Assembly (NCBI RefSeq): GCF_003058265.1
Contig: NZ_QBUK01000005.1
Location: 248,001-312,000, forward strand
Origin: Flagellimonas amoyensis
GTDB lineage: Bacteria; Bacteroidota; Bacteroidia; Flavobacteriales; Flavobacteriaceae
Direction: 5' to 3'
Length of the DNA: 64,000 nt
This document shows, one piece after another, positions 1 through 8,020 of the stretch (positions are counted from its first letter, which is position 1; every line of letters begins with the position of its first letter). Below the pieces are notes generated by a model, which saw nothing but the letters and a program-made list of their open reading frames with translations, made no database searches and was not told the DNA's origin. The position numbers and the translations under genes are program-made.

Positions 1-626
1 AATAGAAAGGCTCTTTTTACGGAAGTATTTCCACATTCGGTATTGGCAAGTATTTGAAGTTCATCCTTATCTAATACTTGTTTTTTTAATGTATCGTCTT
101 TGTTGGGATTTGTAAATCTTATCTCGGCTGTTGGCATTTCATTTAGGTAACCTTGAATTTTTGCGGCTTTTAAAACTTTTTTGAACCTTGTGAAATAGTT
201 ATGTGCCGTTTCGCCGGCCAGACCTGCATCATGTATTAAATAATCTTTGTATAATGTCATGGTTTTAGGACCAATTCCCGTAATGGTTAACCTCGGATTG
301 TTGACAGCTTCTTTAAATTTCTCCACAGAGCTTGCAATAATGCGTACGTCCTTATTTTTATAATCTTGAATGTATTTTTCAGCAAAAACAAAAAAATTGA
401 TCTTCTTTAGGTGTTGTGGAATATGTCCTGTTTCATCTGATAAAACTTCCAATTCCCTGTTGACCCGAATTCTTTCGGCAATTCTTTTCTTTTCAATTTT
501 GGATGGATCCTTGGGCAGTATTTTTATTTTAAGAAATTCTCTCCATCTTTCACCGTTGTGATGGATGTCCAAATAGAGGCTTTTTGCTCCTGATTTTAAT
601 GTTCTGCTTCGAAGTTGTACTGACAT
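1..626 (-). CDS. Tyrosine recombinase/integrase (partial, C-terminus off the left edge)
   Basis: Reading leftward from an ATG at 626, the frame stays open to the window edge (about 208 codons). It begins MSVQLRSRTLKSG and has the layout of Bacteroidota tyrosine recombinases: a short N-terminal arm-binding strand region (LYLDIHHNGERWREFL), then a SAM-like core-binding domain (FAEKYIQDYKNKDV, TITGIGPKTMTLYKDYL, AHNYFTRFKKVLKAA) and the start of the catalytic domain (LDKDELQILANT). The catalytic R-H-R-Y residues would lie beyond the edge, so activity cannot be judged. It reads away from a putative tRNA-derived att site about 135 bp upstream, the usual place for the integrase of an integrative element. 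Confidence 0.85.
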   Translation of the reverse strand, partial: MSVQLRSRTLKSGAKSLYLDIHHNGERWREFLKIKILPKDPSKIEKKRIAERIRVNRELEVLSDETGHIPQHLKKINFFVFAEKYIQDYKNKDVRIIASSVEKFKEAVNNPRLTITGIGPKTMTLYKDYLIHDAGLAGETAHNYFTRFKKVLKAAKIQGYLNEMPTAEIRFTNPNKDDTLKKQVLDKDELQILANTECGNTSVKRAFL

Positions 627-742
627 AAAAAAGTGACGTAAAAGTGACGGTTTTTGTCTAAAAATACGAAATGAAGGGAAAACTTACAAGTAAAGAAAAT
701 GGTTCAAGTGTTTGATATACAGTCAAATAAAAGCAATTTGTG

Positions 743-760
743 TCAAATAATATTATTTGA
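743..760. repeat. 18-bp perfect palindrome upstream of the integrase
   Basis: TCAAATAAT followed by its exact reverse complement. A further GTCAAATAA lies about 20 bp to the left (from 722), giving a direct-repeat partner. It sits between the integrase start and the putative att site, where recombinase or excisionase arm sites or an integrase operator would be expected. The role is inferred. Confidence 0.5.
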
Positions 761-761
761 G

Positions 762-781
762 GATTCACACCCAAGGTACCA
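762..781 (+). other. Putative att site: 3' end of a tRNA gene
   Basis: The 20 bases read as the end of a tRNA. From the T-loop onward there is GATTC (consensus R57-A58-N-Y60-C61), a CACAC T-stem half, a 7-base acceptor strand CCAAGGT, discriminator A and encoded CCA. The bases just before (GAG) break the TTC of the T-loop, so the match stops there, as expected where an element has crossed over inside a tRNA. The acceptor strand would pair with GCCTTGG, which could suit a tRNA-Leu. The rest of the tRNA is not in this window. Confidence 0.45.
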
Positions 782-782
782 A

Positions 783-816
783 AAACCCCTGACAGTCAAT
801 TGACTGTCAGGGGTTT
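783..816 (+). terminator. Strong palindromic terminator after the tRNA-like end
   Basis: A perfect inverted repeat with 17-bp arms and a CCCCTGACAGTCAA core is followed by a T-rich tract (GTCTTTTT). It starts two bases after the CCA of the tRNA-like sequence, where a native tRNA terminator would be. It may also work leftward. Confidence 0.7.
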
Positions 817-1071
817 GTCTTTTTGGGAATAACGTAAAGGCGATGGTTTTTCTTGGGACCAGCCAATTGTAGGCAAAATAGCTTCACTAAAAATTGGGGT
901 TAGATACATTATTTATTTTCTATCCATTTCAAACATTTAATATCCAACACCCGATAACTTGTGTTGCAAGTTGGGCAAAGTGTTTCTTAAACATACTCTT
1001 AAAAGAGGGTAATTGGCTGATATTAAAAGGCTGATTTGATTTGCACTGATAAAATTCTATCTTTATTCAAA

Positions 1072-3420
1072 GTGTTCCGTATTAAAAAAATTACCACTTT
1101 CCTATTTTTCTTCACACTGTTCTTTGGTGCTCTTGGACAAGATGCTGCAACAATGGATACAGAAAAAGCCCCATTGCTTGAGAACATACACTTACATCTG
1201 AACAAAACGGTTTTTTTCAAAGGGGAGCACCTTTGGTTCAAGGCATATGTTCAAAATCAAGACCAACAATTGCCATCTTCAACAACCACCAATTTACATG
1301 TTGGTATTTTTTCAAAGGATGGGAAGGTCCTAATAAAAAAAATGTTCTTCGTCAACAATGGCAACTCTTACGGTGATTTCAAAATTGATTCGACTTTTGT
1401 CGAGGGTTCATATACTCTTATGGCCTGGACCAACTACATGAAGAATTTTGAGACTGCCACGCCATTTCTTCAAAAGATAACAATAGTCGGCCCTGCCAAT
1501 AAACCAAAATTACAAACAGAAAGCGGAATGACCATTTTGGTTCATCCAGAGGGCCAGCAAATTGTAGCTGGTACATTTAATAGCGTAGGACTGATGGTTT
1601 TTGATAGGGCTCAAAATCCTTTGGAAACCAATGGAATACAGTTGGTGACCGGAGATGGTGATCAAGTTCAATCAAACATTCAGACCAACGAGTTGGGGCA
1701 AGGTAGGTTTGTTTTTTTTGCCGATCCCACAAAATCATATTCCATAAAAATCAAAGATTCGAATGGTGTGTGGGTTACCAAAAAGCTGGAAAACAAGTTT
1801 CATCAGGGAATAGGGATCAGTGTGGACAATACGGCAAAAGAAGTGGTTGTCCTAACCCCAAAATGGTCAAAACCCGATTTGAACTCAAGAAAGGGAACAA
1901 GATTTTCAATGGCAATTTTTAACCATGTCAGCCGTTCGTTCGTTTATCGTCATGAAATCGAAGGGGATAGTATTTCCATCTCCATAGACCGTTATCAAAT
2001 TCCCAGCGGAATCAATATGGCAGTGATTTTGGATGAAGAAATGCAGCCCATTTCGCAACGGATGTTTTTCAATGGACGGACAACAAGCAAAAAGGTACAT
2101 TCGGTAGAGGCCAATTATTGTCTGACCAAAGAACAAGATTCCCTGCAATTGGATGTAATACTTCCCGAAGGTCACAAAATGGCCAACTTGAGTATGTCGG
2201 TGCTCCCTGCCAATTCAAGTGCGTATTTACCCAACAATTCTATAGCTTCGTCCTTCTTGGTACAGCCTTACCTCGAGAACCAACTTGTTAAGGGGTCCTA
2301 TTTTTTCGATGGAACCCACCGTTCAAAGGACTATCAAATGGACACTAGGTTGCTCATGGAAGGAACGGAAAAGTTTAACAAGTTTAGGTCAATGGATATC
2401 CAAAACACTCTATATGAAATGGAGAAAAACATTGCCTTTATTGGCAAGATTTTGGATGCCGACCTCAAAAGTGAAAAACAGGTTTCCGTAATGTCGCAAA
2501 CATTGGGGACCATCAATCTTTTTGACCTTTCAAAAGATAAGAACTTCAAAGGGAACCTTCCCTTATTTGAGGGGGACTCTATATTGGTAAGTATTTTGGA
2601 CGAAAAAGGAAAACTCAGAAAGCCTAAAGCGGAACTATATTTTGATGATTACAATGGATACTCTTTTGAGTATGCAAAATGGTTGGCGGATATAAGCCAG
2701 GTTGAACCAGAAGCAATGCTTTTAGAAATTGATGAAGACCTGGACCTAGCGGAAAGGACCATATTACTTGACGAGGTTGTGGTTACGGAGAGAGCAAAGC
2801 AGGCGAACAAATTTCAAATAACTACTGAAATTGAAGGTAGAATCATTGATAACGGGACCTTAAGCCGGTATCCTAGTCTTATAAGTTACATTCAAAGATT
2901 GGGCTTTCAGATTCGGCACAATGACAAAGATGGGGGTGTAGGTGTTTATGTTTCCGATCCACCTTATTTGGCCCGTGTGCCCGTTTTAATTGAAGGAGTT
3001 CCGGTCAATCCAGGACAACTTATGTCCATGCCCCTTTCAGTGGTGAAATCGATGGTCTATAATAGGTATGTAACCCCACATCAAGGACCTTTTATTTCCT
3101 TGTCAGTGCGATATGATTATGATGAACTGTACGGTAGGGAACGGTTTATGGGCATTGCCGTTCCAAAAGGATTCAGTCGAACGCAAAGCTATTTTAACCC
3201 GAATTATCCAGATTATACCTCATTTATGTACAAGAGATATGGTGCCATTTGGTGGGAAAGTCAACTTGAGGTCAACTCCGAAATACCACACACGATCACC
3301 ATACCTCTAAACGAGCAAAAAAGAGTACTGATCATTATTGAGGGGATGTCTGCCAATGGTATTTTGTATCACACTGAACAAATCTGCACCCCTTTTGAAA
3401 ACAATTATTCCGCAAACTAG
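1072..3420 (+). CDS. Secreted MG2-like / TonB plug-like domain protein
   Basis: No in-frame ATG precedes the hydrophobic segment ITTFLFFFTLFFGALG. The start is taken as GTG 1072 (giving FRIKK before the signal peptide); TTG 1036 is the alternative. The N-terminal part (HLHLNKTVFFKGEHLWFKAYV, then SYTLMAWTNYMKN) resembles the MG2 domain of alpha-2-macroglobulin-like proteins common in Bacteroidota. Near residue 580 a LDEVVVTE stretch and the following 120 residues resemble a TonB-receptor plug, but no beta-barrel follows. At about 780 aa this matches a known group of Bacteroidota plug-domain proteins without a barrel. Function is not established; it is likely periplasmic or in the outer membrane. 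It stands alone, with about 530 bp of gene-free DNA after it. Confidence 0.75.
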   Translation: MFRIKKITTFLFFFTLFFGALGQDAATMDTEKAPLLENIHLHLNKTVFFKGEHLWFKAYVQNQDQQLPSSTTTNLHVGIFSKDGKVLIKKMFFVNNGNSYGDFKIDSTFVEGSYTLMAWTNYMKNFETATPFLQKITIVGPANKPKLQTESGMTILVHPEGQQIVAGTFNSVGLMVFDRAQNPLETNGIQLVTGDGDQVQSNIQTNELGQGRFVFFADPTKSYSIKIKDSNGVWVTKKLENKFHQGIGISVDNTAKEVVVLTPKWSKPDLNSRKGTRFSMAIFNHVSRSFVYRHEIEGDSISISIDRYQIPSGINMAVILDEEMQPISQRMFFNGRTTSKKVHSVEANYCLTKEQDSLQLDVILPEGHKMANLSMSVLPANSSAYLPNNSIASSFLVQPYLENQLVKGSYFFDGTHRSKDYQMDTRLLMEGTEKFNKFRSMDIQNTLYEMEKNIAFIGKILDADLKSEKQVSVMSQTLGTINLFDLSKDKNFKGNLPLFEGDSILVSILDEKGKLRKPKAELYFDDYNGYSFEYAKWLADISQVEPEAMLLEIDEDLDLAERTILLDEVVVTERAKQANKFQITTEIEGRIIDNGTLSRYPSLISYIQRLGFQIRHNDKDGGVGVYVSDPPYLARVPVLIEGVPVNPGQLMSMPLSVVKSMVYNRYVTPHQGPFISLSVRYDYDELYGRERFMGIAVPKGFSRTQSYFNPNYPDYTSFMYKRYGAIWWESQLEVNSEIPHTITIPLNEQKRVLIIIEGMSANGILYHTEQICTPFENNYSAN

Positions 3421-3950
3421 GTTCAATCATCCACATTTAGGGAATAAATAATAGGAATTTTAATGTTGAATAGTTCCCAGGTTATGCTTCTAGGTGTTAG
3501 TAAACGACCATCATTGATATTTTTCCATTTGTTTTCAATACTTTAAACAAGACCAACGAATCTTCCCACAAAATGAAAATAGAGGTCCATTGGAAGCAAA
3601 TATTGATTTGGTTATTCTTCGCTCATTCTAAAATAAACAGGCCAAATCGGTTGGGTTCCGATTTAAATGCTTTCCTTTACATCGCATCACGGGTTATGGA
3701 CGATGATTGCTCCAATCCTTAAATAAAAAGAGAGCCCTCTCCTTTTTTCCTTTTACAATTCACAAAGGGTCCCTTCTTAGTTATTTTTTGCTTGAATCAA
3801 TATTCACGTTTTGACGACCAGACCAAACAGGTCAAAGTCTAAAATTTTACATATGCCAGGGAATCCGACATATCCCTGAAAAAGAGGTCAATGTTTAAAA
3901 TATTGTTCCTTGATGGTATGCTTTTAAATAATAGTTATAACTAGAACGAT
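3421..3950. other. Gene-free stretch
   Basis: AT-rich DNA between the plug-domain protein and the S21 paralog. I see no convincing ORF, tRNA or strong terminator. The promoter of the downstream S21/NYN/sigma cluster should lie near its right end, but no clear -33/-7 pair stands out and there is no Shine-Dalgarno sequence before the ATG at 3951. Confidence 0.5.
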
Positions 3951-4145
3951 ATGCTGATAATTAAGATGATCCCTGGCGAAAATATAGATAGGGCCTTGAA
4001 AAGATATAGGAACAAAGTAAGGAATACCCAACAGCTGAAGCGCATCAGGGACAACCAAGAGTTTACCAAAAAATCCAAGGAAAAAAGGGAGAGTATGAAA
4101 AAAGCAATCCATAGGAAGGAATATTTGAAAATGAACGAGGTGTGA
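3951..4145 (+). CDS. Divergent 30S ribosomal protein bS21 paralog
   Basis: 64 aa, with the full bS21 pattern: an N-terminal I-K-(x)-PGENIDRALKRYRN block, a central basic helix (RIRDNQEF) and a Lys/Arg-rich C-terminal helix. Length matches Bacteroidota bS21. It lacks the D-K-T-G-T and KPS segments of the usual housekeeping copy (compared from memory), so it is probably a paralog rather than the main rpsU. Position 54 is His, where the other S21 of this window (51438-51635) has Tyr. In Flavobacterium, bS21 helps hold the anti-Shine-Dalgarno end of 16S rRNA, and I recall Tyr54 as a contact residue. The stop is 4 bp from the NYN gene, so the two are surely co-transcribed. Confidence 0.85.
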   Translation: MLIIKMIPGENIDRALKRYRNKVRNTQQLKRIRDNQEFTKKSKEKRESMKKAIHRKEYLKMNEV

Positions 4146-4149
4146 TTTT

Positions 4150-4887
4150 ATGGACAAGGATTTAAACCTAGCCGTCCTGATAGATGGTGACAACATCCCA
4201 TCCAAATATGTGAAGGAAATGTTGGAAGAAATTGCCAAATATGGAAATCCAAGCATCAAAAGGATTTATGGGGATTGGACAAAACCAAGTTTGGCGAAAT
4301 GGAAGGATGTCCTGCTGAAAAATGCCATTACCCCTGTTCAACAATATGGGTATACTACGGGCAAGAATGCAACGGACAGTGCAATGATCATTGATGCAAT
4401 GGATATACTGTATTCCGGAAAAGTGAATGGTTTTTCCCTGGTCTCCAGTGACAGTGATTTCACGCGGCTAGCCATACGGCTAAGAGAGGCAGGGATGACC
4501 GTTTTTGGTATTGGAGAGCGAAAGACCCCAGACCCTTTCATCGTTTCGTGCGACAAGTTCATATACCTTGAGATACTTCATAAGACTCAGATAGGAGAAT
4601 CCAACGCCCCAGAGAAAAATGAGAAAAGCAAAATTGATAAGATTACTCCAAAGGTCATCGATCTTATTCTTTCCACCATTGCCGATGTGGAGGATGAGGA
4701 AGGTTGGGCCTTTTTGGGAGAGGTGGGGACATTGTTGCAAAAGAAACAACCCAATTTTGATGCAAGGAATTATGGTTTCAAAAAGTTGACCCCTTTGGTC
4801 AAGTCCATTGCCCAAATTGAAACTGGCTCCAGAAAAAATCCTAAAGGCAATGGGAACCTTATTTATGTAAGGGCGGTACCCAATTAA
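4150..4887 (+). CDS. NYN-domain RNase-like protein with C-terminal OST-HTH/LOTUS domain
   Basis: 245 aa. Residues 1-145 form a NYN (PIN-like) nuclease domain of the LabA/limkain type, with acidic motifs LIDGDN near residue 10, ATDSAMIIDAMD near 75 and VSSDSDFTRLA near 97. Residues 165-245 (LILSTIADVEDEEGWAFLGEV to the end) resemble an OST-HTH/LOTUS RNA-binding domain. Such proteins cut or bind RNA, but targets are usually unknown. It lies 4 bp after a divergent ribosomal S21 and 11 bp before an RpoD paralog, so a role in RNA turnover tied to altered translation or transcription is a reasonable inference. Confidence 0.85.
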   Translation: MDKDLNLAVLIDGDNIPSKYVKEMLEEIAKYGNPSIKRIYGDWTKPSLAKWKDVLLKNAITPVQQYGYTTGKNATDSAMIIDAMDILYSGKVNGFSLVSSDSDFTRLAIRLREAGMTVFGIGERKTPDPFIVSCDKFIYLEILHKTQIGESNAPEKNEKSKIDKITPKVIDLILSTIADVEDEEGWAFLGEVGTLLQKKQPNFDARNYGFKKLTPLVKSIAQIETGSRKNPKGNGNLIYVRAVPN

Positions 4888-4898
4888 AAGTAAATTCT

Positions 4899-5765
4899 AT
4901 GAGGCCATTATCAATATCGAAACAGATCACAAAAAGGGAGTCTCCTTCCCTTGGCATGTACCTTAATGACATAAGCCGTATTCCGATGATCACTGAAAAC
5001 GAAGAGGTTGAGTTGGCGGTGCGTATCAAGCAAGGAGATACCAAGGCATTGGAAAGATTGGTGTCGGCCAATTTACGGTTTGTTGTGTCCGTAGCGAAAC
5101 AGTATCAGTCCCGAGGGCTCAATCTACACGACCTTATCAACGAAGGAAACGTCGGGTTGGTCAGGGCCGCTTCAAAATTTGACGAAACACGTGGCTTCAA
5201 GTTTATTTCCTATGCCGTATGGTGGATTCGTCAAGGGATAATCCAAGCACTTGCTGAAAAGTCGAGAATGGTCAGATTGCCCTTGAACAAAATAAATGTG
5301 ATCAATAAGATCAACAATGCCTCTTCCCAATTTGAACAAAATAATGAAAGAGCACCCACCGCAGAAGAAATCTCTGAACTCATCGATTTTTCCCTATCAG
5401 AAATTGAGATATGCTTGAACCTTTCCTCCTGGGCCATTTCAATGGATGAACCATTGATTGCTGGAGATGGTGACCAGAACCTCTATGACACAATGTCTTC
5501 CCATGAGTTTGGTCGTCCTGAAGAAAAATTGATCAAGGATTCATTGCAATTGGAAATCGATGATATTTTAGAAATTCTTTCATACAGAGAAGCCTTTGTG
5601 ATCAAAATGTGCTTTGGCATAGGAACAGATGATTCTATGGGAATAGAGGAAATCGCTTTTCATTTAGACCTCACAACAGAAAGGGTCAGACAAATTAAAA
5701 TAAGGGCCTTAAACCGCTTAAGGACCTCTTCCAGGATTTCTTTTTTAAAGGAATATTTGGAATAG
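4899..5765 (+). CDS. RpoD-like group 1/2 sigma-70 factor paralog
   Basis: 288 aa, the size of Bacteroidota RpoD (no region 1.1). Region 1.2/2.1 reads MYLNDISRIPMITENEEVELA; regions 2.3-2.4 (GFKFISYAVWWIRQGIIQAL) are nearly canonical. Region 3 and the linker are more diverged, and the region 4.2 helix-turn-helix reads IEEIAFHLDLTTERVRQIK instead of the usual LEEIG..FDLTRERVRQIK. The mixture of intact core-binding and -10 regions with drifted regions 3-4 suggests an alternative sigma derived from RpoD rather than the housekeeping copy. It is last in the S21-NYN-sigma cluster, 11 bp after the NYN gene, and is followed by a strong terminator. Confidence 0.85.
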   Translation: MRPLSISKQITKRESPSLGMYLNDISRIPMITENEEVELAVRIKQGDTKALERLVSANLRFVVSVAKQYQSRGLNLHDLINEGNVGLVRAASKFDETRGFKFISYAVWWIRQGIIQALAEKSRMVRLPLNKINVINKINNASSQFEQNNERAPTAEEISELIDFSLSEIEICLNLSSWAISMDEPLIAGDGDQNLYDTMSSHEFGRPEEKLIKDSLQLEIDDILEILSYREAFVIKMCFGIGTDDSMGIEEIAFHLDLTTERVRQIKIRALNRLRTSSRISFLKEYLE

Positions 5766-5835
5766 GATATTTTTTAGAGGTTTCCGCTATATGGTACAAG
5801 AGTCCCAGTCTTGGGATTGAATGTTTGTTTGAACT

Positions 5836-5875
5836 GACAAATCCATAATGTTCGATCTGACATTATGGATTTGTC
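5836..5875. terminator. Bidirectional hairpin between convergent genes
   Basis: A perfect 16-bp stem (GACAAATCCATAATGT and its complement) with an 8-base loop lies between the rightward sigma gene and the leftward outer-membrane protein gene. It probably ends both transcripts. Confidence 0.75.
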
Positions 5876-5906
5876 GTTTGTGAAGTATTTTTACTTGGTT
5901 AATTTA

Positions 5907-6905
5907 TTAAATATTGATGTTCACATAGACCGATAACCTGTTCTTTACTTCCACCTTGCCATTGTTGAGGTTTTGGGAAATGGGCAACATGGTCGAAACC
6001 CCCAAGGCATAAGTCCTGTAATTGACCTCAATGCCACCTTTTCCAAAAAAAGCATTTCCGCCCGTATCGTTCACGGCCAATCCAAATTCTTCATTTTCCT
6101 CAAAATGCTCCCCTCCAAGTCCAAGCTGAGGGGTGAGGGCAAAATCATTTCCGAAGTAATAGGTCTTGTAGGTGTTGATGGCGTAGTTCAATTGGTTGCC
6201 AAATCTATAGTACTTGTCGTTTTCCGTTTTGAAGGTATAGTTGGCCATAAGGGAAATGCCCCAATTTCGATAGGTCATGCCGTAATTGGCCCCGACCAAA
6301 AAGTCCCAACTGCCCGTGCCCAATTGAAAACTTGGGTTTACACTGCCTTCCAGATTTTCCTCGTCAAAGGTTCCTGTTGGTATTTTGACCCCTCCGCCAA
6401 CTTGCAGTGTATGTTCGGGTCTTATGGAGATGATGCTGTCCGGGGTCTGTTTCAGAACTTGATAAAACCCGAGGACGGTGGCATCCCCCAAGCCGTTGAT
6501 GTGCTGTTCGGATTGGTCGGAAAATGTTCTGGTGTGGAATTGGTAGGGGAGCACGGCATTCAAAATGAATTTTTCCCCCATGGGCAATTGTGTCCACAGT
6601 TGAACGGTATTGAAATCTTCATCAATCCAAGGCGAGTTGGCAAAAATGCCATCCCTGGAACGGTATTTTTGGCCAATATACCGTAGGCCCAGAAAATTGT
6701 TGTTGAGTCCGGTCCCAAAGCCCATGCTGCCTCCATTTCCACCACAACCGCAGGTGTCGCAAAAATCGTTGTAGAGCATAAGTGTCGGTAAATTGCCGGA
6801 AGGGCAAGGGAGTTTGGGCATTGTGTTTCCCTGAAGTACGGAAATGCCCCATGTCAATGCGAGTATGGATAAGATATGTGTTTTCATTTGTTCTTTTTTA
6901 TTCAT
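5907..6905 (-). CDS. Outer-membrane beta-barrel protein of a copper-type operon
   Basis: The ATG at 6905 is preferred over the upstream TTG at 6917; ATG 6887 (MKTHILSILALTWG) would also leave a clean signal peptide. After the signal lies a Cys-rich segment, DFCDTCGCGGNGGSMGFG, then about 270 residues of alternating beta-strand sequence with aromatic ends, finishing in VYVNINI, typical of an outer-membrane barrel. It resembles the transporter-like barrels found beside MbnP/MbnH-type genes in Bacteroidota. It starts right after the stop of the di-heme protein and is the last gene of the operon. The Cys cluster could bind metal at the periplasmic face; this is inferred. Confidence 0.7.
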   Translation of the reverse strand: MNKKEQMKTHILSILALTWGISVLQGNTMPKLPCPSGNLPTLMLYNDFCDTCGCGGNGGSMGFGTGLNNNFLGLRYIGQKYRSRDGIFANSPWIDEDFNTVQLWTQLPMGEKFILNAVLPYQFHTRTFSDQSEQHINGLGDATVLGFYQVLKQTPDSIISIRPEHTLQVGGGVKIPTGTFDEENLEGSVNPSFQLGTGSWDFLVGANYGMTYRNWGISLMANYTFKTENDKYYRFGNQLNYAINTYKTYYFGNDFALTPQLGLGGEHFEENEEFGLAVNDTGGNAFFGKGGIEVNYRTYALGVSTMLPISQNLNNGKVEVKNRLSVYVNINI

Positions 6906-6913
6906 TTTGTAGA

Positions 6914-7960
6914 TCAATATTCTGCAAAGCGTTTGTCAGCAATAAATTCAGTATCGGTAAGGGTTCCCAAAAAGGCGATCAGCGCCTCCTTTTCGGCACC
7001 GTCCAAGGAAATCCCCAATCCTGCCTCTGTTTTCAGCAAGGGGTCCAATGTGGGGGAATCTTGTACGCCATTTTGGTAGAAGTTCAAGACGGATTCCAGA
7101 CTGCCGAACCTTCCATCGTGCATATAGGGGGCCGTGAGCGAAACGTTCCTTAGGCTGGGTACTTTGAACTTGTAGTTGTCACTGGCGCTTCCGCTGACTT
7201 CTGCGCGCCCTAGGTCGTTCAGCTTGGGATTGGGCGGTAGGCCATTGTTCCGGAAACTGCCATCGGAAAACAGGTCGGTGGTGTGGCAACTGGCACATTT
7301 TTGTTGAAAGATGGACAATCCTTGGAGTTCATGGTCAGTCAAGGAAACCCCGTCCTCATTCCGAACATATTTGTCATACTTGGAATTGTAGGAGACCATC
7401 ATGACCATAAACTGGGCCATGGCCTTCAGAAAGTTTTCATGGTTGACCCCACCTTCCTCAAAAGCGGCATTGAACGCTTTTTGGTATTCACTGTCCGCCT
7501 GAAGCTTCTGAAGGACCCCGGTCATGGTCTCGCCCATCTCCACTTCATTGGTAATGGGAATAATGGGAAACAGGTCCAGATGGTTCGTGGCGCCGTCCCA
7601 GGCGAATTCCGAAAAAAAGGCCATGTTGGCAATGGAAGGGGTGTTCCGTGTCCCTTCTTTGTCATCGATGCCGTGACTGAACTGGTGTCCGTGGTGTGTA
7701 AAGGAAAACCGTTGCTCATGACAAAAACCGCAGGAAATGAATCCGTTGGCAGACAGTTTTCCGTCATAGAACAATTTTTTACCCAATTCAAAACCAAATT
7801 GGGTGGGAGGGTTCTCCTCCAGATTATAGGCCATCGGCGGAAAGTTGGAAGGAACCATAACGGACAGGGCCCTGTCCTCTTCCACATCGACATATTCGCC
7901 GGAATCCGTATGGCAGGCCATCATTGCCAGCAAAAGGGAAACCCATAAAAGATGTTTCAT
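6914..7960 (-). CDS. Di-heme cytochrome c peroxidase/MauG family lipoprotein (MbnH-like)
   Basis: 348 aa with a lipoprotein signal (LLLAMMAC). There are two c-type heme motifs, CGFCH near residue 77 and CASCH near residue 222, plus the family segments TRNTPSIANMAF and KFKVPSLRNVSLTAPYMHDGRF. The family includes bacterial cytochrome c peroxidases, MauG and MbnH. MbnH oxidises a tryptophan of its partner MbnP to kynurenine, creating a copper site. Because an MbnP-like gene lies directly upstream, MbnH function is more likely than peroxide detoxification. It overlaps the region of the next gene's TTG start and is co-transcribed with it. Confidence 0.85.
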   Translation of the reverse strand: MKHLLWVSLLLAMMACHTDSGEYVDVEEDRALSVMVPSNFPPMAYNLEENPPTQFGFELGKKLFYDGKLSANGFISCGFCHEQRFSFTHHGHQFSHGIDDKEGTRNTPSIANMAFFSEFAWDGATNHLDLFPIIPITNEVEMGETMTGVLQKLQADSEYQKAFNAAFEEGGVNHENFLKAMAQFMVMMVSYNSKYDKYVRNEDGVSLTDHELQGLSIFQQKCASCHTTDLFSDGSFRNNGLPPNPKLNDLGRAEVSGSASDNYKFKVPSLRNVSLTAPYMHDGRFGSLESVLNFYQNGVQDSPTLDPLLKTEAGLGISLDGAEKEALIAFLGTLTDTEFIADKRFAEY

Positions 7961-8020
7961 GTGCTTGTAGTTTTTGAATGAAAGGGCCGTCCGAAGAGAC
8001 GGCCCATCCCATGTTTTCTT

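Noticed and set aside
2058..2080. Two ACGGA words near each other, checked as another direct-repeat site
   Set aside because: Inside a coding sequence and 18 bp apart, not 21; most likely chance.
5973..6686. 237-aa rightward ORF opposite the outer-membrane protein
   Set aside because: Antisense shadow; the leftward frame has a signal peptide, a barrel and operon context.
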